49,795 nucleotides of DNA from Hahellaceae bacterium (GTDB lineage: Bacteria > Pseudomonadota > Gammaproteobacteria > Pseudomonadales > Oleiphilaceae). Made by a program: the position numbers and the translations under genes. How positions within the stretch are numbered: position 1 is the stretch's first letter; each line of letters opens with the position of its first letter. The stretch spans positions 1 to 49,795 of the forward strand of contig JADGDV010000028.1 in the NCBI GenBank assembly GCA_016744695.1, given 5' to 3'. Below, piece by piece: positions 34,530 to 43,844 of the stretch. The notes under the pieces are model-generated. The model was not told the DNA's origin. It saw only the letters and a program-made list of their open reading frames with translations, and did no database searches.

Positions 34530-35477
34530 CTAAAGGCCCGCGTTTTTAAGACGGTTTGCGTGTTGACGATAAACCGTTAAAGGGTCTGTTTCAAAAATTG
34601 AATGTAAACCCAGCATCATATTGACTTCATCTAGGTGGTTCATACCGTAGTCATCACGAATAATCATACCCAAATGACTACTACAACTAGACACCAAACC
34701 ATCATTTTTTACGCCTTTGTCAAACGCGAGCGAGGTGGTTACAAACAAAAGGTCGGTAGGATCGAATAGGTTAGTAAAGGGCGACGCACCACCAAATGAA
34801 AAGTACTGAATGCCATTTGAAGCATATCGCTCCCCTGCGCCACACGAAGTAGTCGGCACACCATAAGGATGGTCAGCATTAAATCGTGTTGATTCCGCCT
34901 CAGTGAAGGAGGTTAGACTTGCCAATGCGTTCTGCTTCTCACTGCTCGGGTTGTTAGAAAGTGCATTAATTAAGGTACCCAGTGCATTCATACCGCCCAA
35001 AACCACTTCGCGGATTGGAGAATCTAAATCAAGTATCGCTTCAGCCACAGGAGAGCCAAATGTTGGACCTGCAATATTGGTTACCGATGCAATTAAGTCA
35101 GGTCTAACCGAAGCGACATAACGAGAAGTCACCCCTCCATGGCTATGCCCAAGAAGGTTAACCTTCTCAGCACCTGATAAAGCAATTATTGCTTCAAGCT
35201 GCTCAATAAGCTGCTCACCCCTTGCTTCGGTTGAGTCTAGCGCGGTAACTTGCGTTACATACACCTCTGCACCTTCTTTTTTAAGTGTAGAGGGTATGCG
35301 ATACCAGTATTCCATACCAATAACGGTATCGAAGCCTAATATGCCATGAACTAAAACAATGGGATGTTTTGTATCTGTATAGCCTGAAGGGGTTTTCCAC
35401 CAGTTCCACCAAGAGGCGGACGCAGAAAAAGAAAGGCTACACAGCACTGCAGCCAAGATAAATGTTACTTTTTTCAT
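34530..35477 (-). CDS. Secreted triacylglycerol lipase (family I.1/I.2-like)
   Basis: A 315-residue alpha/beta hydrolase with a signal peptide (cleavage near SASA, residue 22). HPIVLVHGILGFD gives the oxyanion hole, and the nucleophile S112 is in LLGHSHGGVTSRYVA (GHSHG). KNDGLVSSCSSHLG supplies the acid region and one Cys of a probable disulfide with TSCGAGE. MNHLDEVNMM carries the catalytic His. This is the plan of Pseudomonas/Burkholderia lipases that hydrolyse triglycerides outside the cell. Those usually need a dedicated foldase (Lif) encoded next door; none is present here. Confidence 0.9.
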   Translation of the reverse strand: MKKVTFILAAVLCSLSFSASASWWNWWKTPSGYTDTKHPIVLVHGILGFDTVIGMEYWYRIPSTLKKEGAEVYVTQVTALDSTEARGEQLIEQLEAIIALSGAEKVNLLGHSHGGVTSRYVASVRPDLIASVTNIAGPTFGSPVAEAILDLDSPIREVVLGGMNALGTLINALSNNPSSEKQNALASLTSFTEAESTRFNADHPYGVPTTSCGAGERYASNGIQYFSFGGASPFTNLFDPTDLLFVTTSLAFDKGVKNDGLVSSCSSHLGMIIRDDYGMNHLDEVNMMLGLHSIFETDPLTVYRQHANRLKNAGL

Positions 35478-35539
35478 GCTCTTTCCTTAGATCTTGTTTT
35501 TGTTTTAAGGTTAGAACGGACAACAAAGATACTACAAAG

Positions 35540-35563
35540 CAGGTTATTAGAAGACCTGTTTTT
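35540..35563 (+). terminator. Small hairpin with T-run, ambiguous
   Basis: CAGGT-9 nt-ACCTG followed by TTTTT reads as an intrinsic terminator on the plus strand, yet no plus-strand gene precedes it. It lies between the lipase start and the START-domain gene stop; it may be a relic or belong to an unseen transcript. Confidence 0.25.
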
Positions 35564-35716
35564 CCTTACCGATCTTTTCAAATGTAGACACGATAATTCA
35601 AACAACATCAAATTTAACACCTGCGTCATTTGAGATTAACGTACACAATCATACATACCAAGCGCTTGCTTTGTAGTGATCTAACTCTCAGATTTTAACG
35701 CCAACAGATTTAACGG

Positions 35717-36433
35717 CTACTTAAACCCTTCTATATGGCGTTCTTCATTATAAATGAACTCGGCGGAACTATATTCTGGCTTCTGAGCAACCGCTTCAAG
35801 ACGAGTTAATGAATAAAATGGAATATCAATTAACAACATATTCACTAACCAATCGGGAATGTTTCCACCGGGTTCCGTGTGCTGAACCCATGTCACTTCA
35901 GTTTTATTATCTGATAGGGGTAAAAGGTAATATCTAATATTCATTTTAGTTAATCGAACATTATCTGAAATGGGTACATGCCCAGTCACCGCTTCAAGTG
36001 AAATGATTATTTCACCTGTTTCAGTATTGTCTCTCGTTGATACAATATTTACATAGTCACGATCATCAGCTGGCCATGGCAAATGGTTAACACCATACTG
36101 AATCGCATCACGAAATGTAGATCCATTAACACCTCGAGCACTTAGGCAGCCCTGAACCCAATCTACACAAGTGTCATCATCCTGCATGACCTTAACAATA
36201 CTACTCACCGAAGCATTCATTTCCATCTTGCCCATAAATGCTTGAATATCAGAGTTTTCTACATCTTTAAAATAGACCTGAATGTTAGCCTCATCTTTTT
36301 GAAGCTCCCAGTCACTATCATTAGGATCTAATGCGGGAGCTGCATGAATTGAACACGAAATGAAGATAAAAGCTAGCACGCTAAAAGTGGAATAACAATT
36401 TCGAAACAACATATAACGACGAAACAAAGTCAT
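35717..36433 (-). CDS. Exported START-domain lipid-binding protein
   Basis: A 238-residue protein with an N-terminal hydrophobic export signal (YSTFSVLAFIFISCSIHAAPAL). The START domain follows: DWELQKDEANIQVYFKDVENSDIQAFMGKMEM, then a helix-rich C-terminus (WLVNMLLIDIPFYSLTRLEAVAQK). START domains hold lipids or hydrophobic molecules in a deep pocket. I prefer the ATG at 36433; ATGs at 36445 and 36412 are possible, and none has a strong ribosome site. The lipase just downstream in the same direction makes a link to lipid processing attractive but unproven. Confidence 0.85.
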   Translation of the reverse strand: MTLFRRYMLFRNCYSTFSVLAFIFISCSIHAAPALDPNDSDWELQKDEANIQVYFKDVENSDIQAFMGKMEMNASVSSIVKVMQDDDTCVDWVQGCLSARGVNGSTFRDAIQYGVNHLPWPADDRDYVNIVSTRDNTETGEIIISLEAVTGHVPISDNVRLTKMNIRYYLLPLSDNKTEVTWVQHTEPGGNIPDWLVNMLLIDIPFYSLTRLEAVAQKPEYSSAEFIYNEERHIEGFK

Positions 36434-36661
36434 GATGATTACCAAGTAATTTTATGTAAGTATAACGATACAATTTATCACGTTACGGCAATTAAATGAC
36501 AATCTCGTCAGTGATTTTGTTAACTTGTTCTGCAACTATTTATTCCCCTACCAATCACTCTTCAACTTAATTACAGAGTAATTGAGAAGTCGTCACCTTG
36601 TTCTTAAATTTTTCAGTGCTATAAAGAATACATATTCGTTTTATTCACAGAGATACCATTA

Positions 36662-37558
36662 ATGCCAATTAACCACGATCAGTTAATCGAGATGGTCGAT
36701 AAAATCCCTACGTTTCAAGAGAGTGTCCATCGAATTTTATCACTTACAACCAGTGCGGATTGCTCACCTAAAGACTTAGTTCAAGTTATAGAGTATGACC
36801 CAATACTCACAATGAAAGTGCTCAAATTAGTCAATTCAGCTTACTTTGGTTTATCTCAAGAAGTCACCTCCGTTAACCATGCCGTTGTATATGTAGGTAT
36901 CAATACCATCAAAAATGTAGCCATTAGTGTGGCAACAACCGGCGCCTTACCCAAAACCAATAAAGCGGGTTTGAATATGAACCAATTTTGGTCTCATTCA
37001 CTCGCTGTCGGTGTTATTGCAAAATTATTAGCAGAGAACAAAGGCGTAGGTAAAAATGAACAAGCAAACTACTTTGTTGCAGGCCTGCTGCACGATATAG
37101 GTAAAGTACTCTTCGCACATTTTTTACCCGATGACTACCAGCAAGTATTGCAAAAAGCGGAAAGTGAAAACCTGCCCATTCATCAAGTTGAAAAGCAGCT
37201 TCTAGGCTTTGACCATAGTGAAATTGGCGCTATGGTTGCTGAGAAATGGCAGCTGCCTGCAGAATTGGTCAATAGTATTAAGTCTCATCATACAACAGAT
37301 AATGAAGACCAAAGTCCACTTTCATTAGCAATTTATGCTGCAAACCAAATGGCACATTACCTTGAACTACATAAGCAAGCCAGCTCAGAAGATGCACCAC
37401 TCCTACTAGCCCAAGCAGCCACTATTGATGAAAGTTTACCTGAAAAAGTGAAAGTGTGGCTGGCCTGGCCACTATCCGAAGTAAACAAGTGGTTAGTAAA
37501 TTTAGATGATGAAATTGATAAAGCAATTACGTTTATTGATTTAAGTGATGCGGACTAA
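36662..37558 (+). CDS. HDOD-domain protein with intact HD motif
   Basis: A 298-residue HDOD protein (DKIPTFQESVHRILSLTTSADCS, YDPILTMKVLKLVNSAYFG, VNHAVVYVGINTIKNVAISV). HDOD domains normally lack the catalytic residues of HD-GYP phosphodiesterases and act in signalling scaffolds. Here an H-D pair in VAGLLHDIGKVLFAH and a downstream HHTTDNED remain, so some metal binding is possible. A 17-nt gap separates it from the metallo-beta-lactamase-fold gene, so the two are probably one operon. Confidence 0.88.
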   Translation: MPINHDQLIEMVDKIPTFQESVHRILSLTTSADCSPKDLVQVIEYDPILTMKVLKLVNSAYFGLSQEVTSVNHAVVYVGINTIKNVAISVATTGALPKTNKAGLNMNQFWSHSLAVGVIAKLLAENKGVGKNEQANYFVAGLLHDIGKVLFAHFLPDDYQQVLQKAESENLPIHQVEKQLLGFDHSEIGAMVAEKWQLPAELVNSIKSHHTTDNEDQSPLSLAIYAANQMAHYLELHKQASSEDAPLLLAQAATIDESLPEKVKVWLAWPLSEVNKWLVNLDDEIDKAITFIDLSDAD

Positions 37559-37575
37559 AAAATGGATCAACAGTC

Positions 37576-38457
37576 ATGATTATTACCCTTCGCGGTGTTA
37601 GAGGCTCTATCCCTGTACCAGGAAAAGACACGGTTAAATATGGTGGAAACACAACCTGCATCGACATTATGACCGACGAAGGAGATCGCATTATTATTGA
37701 CGGTGGCAGCGGCATCCGCCCCTTAGGTCAAGAGTTAGTGGCGCAGCTTCCGGTGAATTGTTCAATATTTATTACCCACACCCACTGGGATCATATTCAA
37801 GGCCTACCCTTCTTCTTACCTTTGTTTATACCAGGTAACAATGTGGGCATTTACGGCTCTTTTGACCCTGTATATATGAAAGACCTAAAGACTATTCTGG
37901 CTCAACAAATGGAATACTGTTACTTTCCTGTTAGAGAAAGCGAGCTTAATGCCAATATTAATTATCACAACCTCCGTGAAGGGCAAAAGATTCAAGTGGG
38001 CTCAGCAACAGTCACACCCATTTTAATTAACCACCCCGTTTTAAATTTTGGTTATAAAGTAGAGGCTAACGGCAAAAAATTCTTTTTCACCGGAGACTAC
38101 GAACCCCCGCTAAATATTTATTCGCCTGAGGATGAGGCTTATGAAGAGTATCAGCGCTTAGTTGACCAACAAAAGAAGGTGTTAACAGATTTTATTCAAG
38201 ATGTAGATGTGGTTGTAGCTGACTGTCAGTATACCCGAGAAGAATACCCAACAAAAAAAGGTTGGGGCCACGGGACTCATGACTCTTGTATTGATATGGC
38301 ACGTGATGCCAATATAGGCACGCTTTACTTTACCCATCATGACCCCACTAGAACAGACTCTGAGTTAGATAAAATCTATGCGGATGTTATGAATAGAAGT
38401 GACCTGCCTGCTACTCAATTTCATATAGCAATGGAAGGCACAAAAATTAAACTTTAG
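37576..38457 (+). CDS. Metallo-beta-lactamase-fold hydrolase
   Basis: A 293-residue MBL-fold enzyme with LRGVRGSIPVPGKDTVKYGGNT at the start, the metal motif THTHWDHIQG, NHPVLNFGYKV, FTGDYEPP with the bridging Asp and TLYFTHHDPTRTD with the last His. This is the branch related to RNase Z and phosphodiesterases; members are often found with HDOD, PAS or GGDEF proteins. A cyclic-nucleotide or phosphodiester substrate is likely, but the exact one is unknown. Cotranscribed with the HDOD gene upstream. Confidence 0.88.
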   Translation: MIITLRGVRGSIPVPGKDTVKYGGNTTCIDIMTDEGDRIIIDGGSGIRPLGQELVAQLPVNCSIFITHTHWDHIQGLPFFLPLFIPGNNVGIYGSFDPVYMKDLKTILAQQMEYCYFPVRESELNANINYHNLREGQKIQVGSATVTPILINHPVLNFGYKVEANGKKFFFTGDYEPPLNIYSPEDEAYEEYQRLVDQQKKVLTDFIQDVDVVVADCQYTREEYPTKKGWGHGTHDSCIDMARDANIGTLYFTHHDPTRTDSELDKIYADVMNRSDLPATQFHIAMEGTKIKL

Positions 38458-38497
38458 GCTGACAGAAATACACAATATTATATTTAGGAGTGTCACC

Positions 38498-39112
38498 ATG
38501 ATCACCGTATACGGCTACCCAAACACACGCACAAACCGAGTAACCTGGTTGCTTGAAGAGCTAAGCCTAGACTATAAGTTCCAGCTTGTTGATTTAATGA
38601 AAGGTGAAGGTCACTCAGCAGAATTCAGGGCAATAAACCCTTCAGGTAAAGTACCTGCACTTTCTGATGAAGCATTAGTACTTACCGAGTCTGCAGCAAT
38701 TATGTCTTATTTAGGTGATAAGTACGGTGAAGCATCACTTGTCCCCTCTCCTGGCACAGCCAAAAGAGGCCTTTATGACCAGTGGGCATGTTTTGCTATT
38801 GCTGAACTCGAACAACCTTTGTGGACTATAGGGAAGCATAAATTTGCACTACCAAAAGAACGAAGAGTACCCGAAGTTTTTGAAACGGCAGCATGGGAAT
38901 TCCAGCAAGCATTAGCACTATTAAGCACAGGCTTAGGTGATAAAAATTATATTCTTGGCGATGATTTTAGCGCTGCAGATATAATACTAGGGCACACATT
39001 ATTTTGGGCTATTAGCTTTAAACAACCTATTGATCAACAAAATATAAAAGACTATATCGACCGCTTGAAAGTAAGACCGGGATTACTGACTGCGAAGAAA
39101 AAAGAAGGGTAA
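38498..39112 (+). CDS. Glutathione S-transferase
   Basis: A 204-residue cytosolic GST. The N-terminal thioredoxin-like domain reads VYGYPNTRTNRVTWLLEEL, then INPSGKVPALSDEALVLTESAAIMSYL, where VPAL and ES bind glutathione. The C-terminal helical domain contains DKNYILGDDFSAADIILGHTLFW. An AGGAG ribosome site precedes the ATG. It probably conjugates or reduces electrophiles with GSH; the substrate is unknown. Confidence 0.9.
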   Translation: MITVYGYPNTRTNRVTWLLEELSLDYKFQLVDLMKGEGHSAEFRAINPSGKVPALSDEALVLTESAAIMSYLGDKYGEASLVPSPGTAKRGLYDQWACFAIAELEQPLWTIGKHKFALPKERRVPEVFETAAWEFQQALALLSTGLGDKNYILGDDFSAADIILGHTLFWAISFKQPIDQQNIKDYIDRLKVRPGLLTAKKKEG

Positions 39113-39285
39113 TCTCGTTGCTCTTCGGGCATAGGCCGAGATTGTATGTAATCTTGGTCAGTCTTTCACCTTGAAACAGGGAAACCGGCCAAAAATCATA
39201 ATATATATGCACCTTTTTGCTATTATAAATGTCAGGCACATTTAAATTATCGCTCACTTTAAGCTAATAAAATGGGAATGCTTAG

Positions 39286-40020
39286 ATGATCAGTAGGATG
39301 TCGGTCAATATGAGGACGTTATTAATTGCTATTTTAGGCGCCTCATTCCTTCTGGCGCCTGCATTGGCGTTCTCTTCTGCAGGCATTAAAAAGATAGTTC
39401 ATGCCGACGGACGCATAGAGTACACCAATGTTAAAAATAGCAGTGCAAAAGTTATTAATTCCCAGAAAAAACCGTCGCTCGGAAAAATATTCAAATTCCG
39501 TCATGACGATGGTGTTGTTACCTATTCTGACAAGGCCCCCGGCAAGGGCGTTACCCACGAGGTTTATAAGGTGGCCTGCTTTGCTTGTAGCTCTCACTCA
39601 ACCGTAAACTGGCATACAACAAAGCTATTTAAAACAAAATATTCTGATCAAATTCGTCAAACAGCGACACAATATAATGTTGACCCCGCATTAATTAAGG
39701 CGGTGATTCATGCAGAGTCTGCGTTCAATGATAAAGCTAAATCAAGCCAAGGGGCGATGGGACTTATGCAGCTGATGCCTGCAACAGCGAAAGAACTTGG
39801 AGTTGATAATGCTTTCAATAGCAAGATGAATATTGACGGCGGAACAAAATACCTTGCCCAATTACTTCATAGGTTTGATGGCAATATCGAATTGGCCTCA
39901 GCGGCTTATAATGCGGGGCCAAACGCAGTGAGAAAGTATGGTGGTATTCCTCCGTACCGTGAAACTCAAAACTATGTAGAGAGGGTGGGCATTCTTTATT
40001 CTCGATATCAAGAATACTAG
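39286..40020 (+). CDS. DUF4124 plus SLT lytic transglycosylase
   Basis: A 244-residue exported protein. Signal peptide to about LAFSSA (residue 32), a DUF4124-like beta segment with its repeat (KKIVHADGRIEYTN; KFRHDDGVVTYSD), then an SLT domain from about 120: VDPALIKAVIHAESAFNDKAKSS with catalytic Glu in HAESAFN, GAMGLMQLMPATAKELGV and ASAAYNAGPNAV. It cuts peptidoglycan between MurNAc and GlcNAc in the periplasm. The start at 39286 is weakly supported (GGGA 9 nt upstream); ATGs at 39298 and 39310 are alternatives. Ends the colinear core part before the repeat-rich region. Confidence 0.9.
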   Translation: MISRMSVNMRTLLIAILGASFLLAPALAFSSAGIKKIVHADGRIEYTNVKNSSAKVINSQKKPSLGKIFKFRHDDGVVTYSDKAPGKGVTHEVYKVACFACSSHSTVNWHTTKLFKTKYSDQIRQTATQYNVDPALIKAVIHAESAFNDKAKSSQGAMGLMQLMPATAKELGVDNAFNSKMNIDGGTKYLAQLLHRFDGNIELASAAYNAGPNAVRKYGGIPPYRETQNYVERVGILYSRYQEY

Positions 40021-40399
40021 ATAAATATCGTTTATACGGTCAGCTACAGACTCAAAGCGGAAGTTTAAATATGAGTAAAACTGGAGCGAGTTAATTCATA
40101 CTTTGAGTTAAAAACACTACCTTTTCGAAGGACAGCAAAGCGCTAGCAAGGGAGTAAAAGCGTTCCTTTTTTATTGCATTAAACAAGACTCTTATCGACC
40201 GACAATCAATCAATTATTGAACATCAAGAAAGCCCTTTGCTGTGACTTAAAACCCACTCAAGGCTCATAGTTAGAATTACTAAACATAGGTTCAAATAAT
40301 CGAGTAGAGCTGATGAGTTCACTTTTTCAACAACCTATTTAGGCTTATCCCTTTAAGCTGTAATTCACCCTCTGCTGACAAGAAGCGGGTGAGTATACC
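40021..40399 (+). repeat. Noncoding region with the first dispersed-repeat copy (40118-40161)
   Basis: No gene visible. TACCTTTTCGAAGGACA (40118-40134) is followed by AAAGCGCTAGCAAGGGAG and TAAAAGC (to 40161). Both modules recur at 44593-44636 in the opposite order. CCTT-TTCG-AAGG inside the first could fold into a UUCG-capped hairpin. The end of the region leads into a frame lacking an ATG. Confidence 0.5.
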
Positions 40400-42169
40400 T
40401 TGGAGGTTGACCGTGAAACCGTTTTATCAAAACTAAACTTATTGATTGACTCAGTAGCCTTTCCTGTTGACTCCGAGCAGTATGTTGCGAATTATTTAGA
40501 TGATGCTATTTCTCAAGTAGAGACTATTTATAACTCACAAGGCGCCGACGCTGATCCCTCACTGTTATCGTTATTGAATGATTTACAAAGTGCTAAAGCT
40601 GATTTTGGAAGTCAAAATGCAGACGAAATAGATCGAATAGCTCGGTTACTTTTTGCTAATACAGGCTCTTTATTTTCAAATACAATCAGTGCTCAGTCGA
40701 CTTATTCTGCGCAGTTTGATGACGCAGCTTGTACTTCCGCACAAATAGGTTTTGTATCAACCACTGTCGCAACTATTGCCTTTAGCGCAATAATTTCAGC
40801 TGAGCCCACGGTAATTGGGAAGGTGATTTTTGCAGCTCCATTCTCGCTCGCGCTATATAATCTACTTAATGAAACAGAAAACCTAATTGATAAATGCCCT
40901 AGAAAAGTAATCTCATCGATAGCTAGATCGCTGACAGGCTCAGCCAGATCATTGGTAGTATCAACACAAAGCGAGCAATCATCTAGCATTATGAAAGCGT
41001 ACAACATTCATTATGCTAAGTTAGCGACAACGCCTGTAACCCTTGATTTTTATGATGGTGTGGCAAGTAATTTAGTAATTGAGGTTGAAGAAGTACCTGA
41101 AGAAAATATAATGGCAATCATTAATAAAATTAAATGGGCTGCTAATTCAATTTCACTAATTGTACCAAAAGATTTGCTTGCAGCTGTTAATTTATTGGGG
41201 GAACCCAAGAAAAGAGATATCACTGATACATCACAATTAGAGCAACTCAATACTAGTGCAATGAGTTGCAGTGGGCCGACAGATAGCTACACCTGTAAGT
41301 ATCCAGACAATGGCGGAATTCACAGCGACCCGATTACATTTAACTTTAATATTACTCACCCTGATCTCAAGCAACCGATTGTTCAGGCCGGTAAGTTGTT
41401 GCCTAGAGATATTCCTGTAATTAATAATCAAACCTTTACGGTGGTAGCGGGCCCTGGCGAAGTAAATCGAATCCAATTACAAGTTGTAGAAGACACCACT
41501 TCGCCGAATTATGAACTTACAAAGGTATTAGGGTTTGCGCTAGTTTCTAGTCCAACGCATGGCGTCATTTTGAATGAGTTTAATGAGTTTGGTGTACTTG
41601 ATTATGCCGCAGATATTATTGATGATATGCCAGAGGAAGCAACGTTAGAAGTTAGGGTGTGGAATAGGTATGGCTATTCGGAAACTGCAACGATTACATT
41701 AAGTTTTAAAGAGGAAGAAAGCTTCACGAAAATATCTTCAGCAGGAGATGACTTACCGGTTTCTGCTAGTGAATGGTCATGCGTTAGAGACAATAATACA
41801 GGCCTTGTATGGGAAGTTAAAACTGCATCTAATACGGGAGTGCATTCTATAAATATTAACTTTGGCTGGAGTAGTTCCTCAGACTCTGTCTTGTTCTACA
41901 TTGGTCAAGGGCTCTGTGGTTATAGTGATTGGCGAGTACCTAGTAAAGATGTACTAATCACTGCGTCGCAATCAGGGACCCGTACTAGTGCTCTGATGAG
42001 TCGATATTTCCCTTATCCTTCAGGGTATTTTTGGTCGTTGTCTGCGGATGATACGCAACCTGGCTTTGCTTGGTCAGTTAGTTTTATTAATGGTGACTCA
42101 ATTAGCTCAGACTACCGCGAGGGTAGTCATATATATAGGCCTGTACGATTGGTAAGAGGTGAGGAGTAA
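40400..42169 (+). CDS. DUF1566 (Lcl C-terminal-like) domain protein, N-terminus apparently missing
   Basis: The open frame begins after a TGA at 40376-40378; the first usable start is a TTG at 40400 (589 residues), with only GGGTGAG as a poor ribosome site. A better site, GGAGG plus GTG, lies nearby but in another frame that ends at once. There is no signal peptide although the protein is extracellular in type, so I suspect 5' loss or a frameshift. The middle has Gly/Ser-rich and hydrophobic stretches and an Ig-like segment (VIEVEEVPEENI and later beta repeats). The C-terminus (about 450-589) is DUF1566: WSCVRDNNTGLVWEVK, CGYSDWRVPSKDVL, YFWSLSAD and IYRPVRLVRG. Such domains occur in surface and cell-adhesion proteins. 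Confidence 0.6.
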   Translation: MEVDRETVLSKLNLLIDSVAFPVDSEQYVANYLDDAISQVETIYNSQGADADPSLLSLLNDLQSAKADFGSQNADEIDRIARLLFANTGSLFSNTISAQSTYSAQFDDAACTSAQIGFVSTTVATIAFSAIISAEPTVIGKVIFAAPFSLALYNLLNETENLIDKCPRKVISSIARSLTGSARSLVVSTQSEQSSSIMKAYNIHYAKLATTPVTLDFYDGVASNLVIEVEEVPEENIMAIINKIKWAANSISLIVPKDLLAAVNLLGEPKKRDITDTSQLEQLNTSAMSCSGPTDSYTCKYPDNGGIHSDPITFNFNITHPDLKQPIVQAGKLLPRDIPVINNQTFTVVAGPGEVNRIQLQVVEDTTSPNYELTKVLGFALVSSPTHGVILNEFNEFGVLDYAADIIDDMPEEATLEVRVWNRYGYSETATITLSFKEEESFTKISSAGDDLPVSASEWSCVRDNNTGLVWEVKTASNTGVHSININFGWSSSSDSVLFYIGQGLCGYSDWRVPSKDVLITASQSGTRTSALMSRYFPYPSGYFWSLSADDTQPGFAWSVSFINGDSISSDYREGSHIYRPVRLVRGEE

Positions 42170-42449
42170 CTTTATAATATAGCATTTGTCACTATAGTTT
42201 TGGTGCAAATCAGTTAATGATAATGGAAGGCCTCAGAGACGTAATGCTGTACTTTGAAGTACATCATGGTCTTTGATGCTATCAGAGTATGCTTCCTCAG
42301 CCTCTTCGTGGTCTGGGCAAATTAACCCTTGCTTCGTCCTTCTCAAATTTAGGCAATATTTCCTTCGTGAAACTAACGATAGACCTAATATAAAAAAGTA
42401 ACAGTCAATTCCCAGTGGTTTTAACGCAACTTAAAAGGGTTCGCTTCCC

Positions 42450-42560
42450 GCCAAAAGCTACGCTACGCCTCTCCAATTTTCAACACACCCAAAGACCGCT
42501 TTTGGCCGTTCTGAGTCAAACCTTATATCTGAGGGGTAGACAGCTAAGTGGCAAGTCCAG
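42450..42560 (+). repeat. Dispersed repeat, copy A
   Basis: About 110 bp that align with 48115-48228 in the same orientation. Both begin CCGCCAAAAGCT and contain an exact 21-bp core (42490-42510) beginning CCCAAAGACCGC and ending TTTTGGCCG. GCCAAAAGC and GCTTTTGGC make the element partly palindromic. Confidence 0.65.
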
Positions 42561-42695
42561 TCTTTAAAAGACGCATCTAACTTGGAAATTTTGAATATTA
42601 AAAAGGAGCGCTAATACTCCATTCCTAGCGCTTTTGATTGTCTCCTTTGAGTTAACAACGTTCCTTATTTAAGACTGAGAAAAAGCGGCTATTTG

Positions 42696-42721
42696 AACTT
42701 GATCAAACTTTATTCCCTCCG
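42696..42721 (+). repeat. Left copy of a 26-bp exact inverted repeat
   Basis: The 26 bp starting AACTTGATCAAAC and ending TTCCCTCCG recur exactly in inverted orientation at 47894-47919. The two copies bracket 5.2 kb of AT-rich orphan genes. Confidence 0.8.
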
Positions 42722-42916
42722 TCCCCTTATTTTCGGTGTCGATGATGTAGAATCGTTGTTGCCTTGGAATCAGAACCTGGCAACCTTGCTCATGAATGAA
42801 ACACTAACGCAAGGTGGGGTTTAATTACCGCTTAAAATAACCAACATCATTTTTTTCATACTCGCTCCAATATATTTATGATTTCAACAAAAGTAAATTT
42901 ACTGAGGACTAGTGTT

Positions 42917-43339
42917 TTAGTTTTTCTTGCAGGTATGTATAAATTGGTCAATTATTAAAATCGCCTCATCTTTTGAGAATGTACCAATTTTAAAGTCATA
43001 TTCAATTTCTTGTTCTTCAGATTTTTTAATTGTTTGGTGTTTGACTCTTTTAAGAGAGATTGTAACATTTTGATTTGGATCATTAATTATTAAAATTACA
43101 TTATCCCCCTTTTTAAACGTCTGAGGGAGATCATCAGTTAATGTACGAAACGTTTCAAAGTTTTTGTCTGCAACAATTCTAATATAAGAATAAACCTCAA
43201 GCATTTCAGTTTTCTGAAAAAGAGGTTCAACGTAATCAATATCTTCTGACATTTTTAATATATCACAAGTTAATTTATCCTTTGCGGCAAATGAATTTAT
43301 TGAAAATAGTACTGTAAATAGTAAAAAAAAGTTTTTCAT
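42917..43339 (-). CDS. Small exported hypothetical protein
   Basis: A 140-residue protein with a signal peptide (NFFLLFTVLFSINSFAA), cleavage near residue 19. The mature part has two cysteines (C25 near the start, C137 near the end) that could form a disulfide, and alternating strands (GDNVILIINDPNQNVTISLKRV). AGGAAA lies 6 nt before the ATG. I recognise no family. It is the leftmost gene inside the repeat-bounded island and is very AT-rich. Confidence 0.7.
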   Translation of the reverse strand: MKNFFLLFTVLFSINSFAAKDKLTCDILKMSEDIDYVEPLFQKTEMLEVYSYIRIVADKNFETFRTLTDDLPQTFKKGDNVILIINDPNQNVTISLKRVKHQTIKKSEEQEIEYDFKIGTFSKDEAILIIDQFIHTCKKN

Positions 43340-43670
43340 ACAAGTTTCCTGGTTGTTTTAAATCATCGTGCTTAGTTTGTAAATCAGCAGAAACGTGATT
43401 AATAGATAGGCTGTTAAATAGTAGAATGGATATGTAGGTGAAAAACCAGCTGGTCATGTAAATTTTCATAATAATATCGACCCGTAGGCTCTTGTATTGG
43501 AGAGACCAATATTTTAACTCAGTTTCTCTATAATAGAACCTTAATGGAATCAAATATGAAATAGATAAAGTTTAGGAGAATAATAATTAAGTATTAAAAT
43601 AAATCACTTCCCACCCATCATTAATTTTATTGTTTTTTATCGTAAAAATGCATTCATTATTTAAATAAAG
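43340..43670. other. AT-rich intergenic region in the island
   Basis: Holds the upstream region of the 140-residue secreted protein gene. Open frames here have no ribosome site and are not protein-like. No further feature seen. Confidence 0.4.
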
Positions 43671-43793
43671 TTAAATCCGTTGTTGTGAGCAATTGAAGCT
43701 GCACTGGTCAGATGAACCTTTTGTGCATGAAGCACAATAAGTATGAGCACTCGCAAATAAAAGTATTAACAAGGTCGTGATCTTCATTTTCAT
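43671..43793 (-). CDS. 40-residue secreted Cys-rich peptide
   Basis: A very short gene encoding a signal peptide and a mature peptide of about 18-20 residues with three to four cysteines (ASCTKGSSDQCSFNCSQQRI at the end). The signal matches that of the 162-residue protein encoded just upstream: MK-K start and FASAxTYxASCT around the cleavage site in both. DNA ahead of both ATGs is also alike (CATTAAxAGATAATTG). It is therefore a partial duplication of that gene's promoter and leader with a different mature end. It may be a real peptide or a truncated remnant; a second ATG two codons later is also possible. Confidence 0.5.
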   Translation of the reverse strand: MKMKITTLLILLFASAHTYCASCTKGSSDQCSFNCSQQRI

Positions 43794-43844
43794 AATGTTG
43801 CTTATTCAATTATCTCTTAATGATAATATGAAAAAATGAGTGAA

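Larger units (their letters stand above)
42170..42916. other. Repeat-rich noncoding region
   Basis: Contains a palindrome TGTACTT-TG-AAGTACA (42248-42263), dispersed repeat copy A (42450-42560) and the left 26-bp inverted repeat (42696-42721). A minus-strand frame from 42430 down to TGA 42233-42235 is open for 65 codons and looks protein-like at its end (GLICPDHEEAEEAYSDSIKD) but has no standard start, so it is not called as a gene. Confidence 0.5.
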
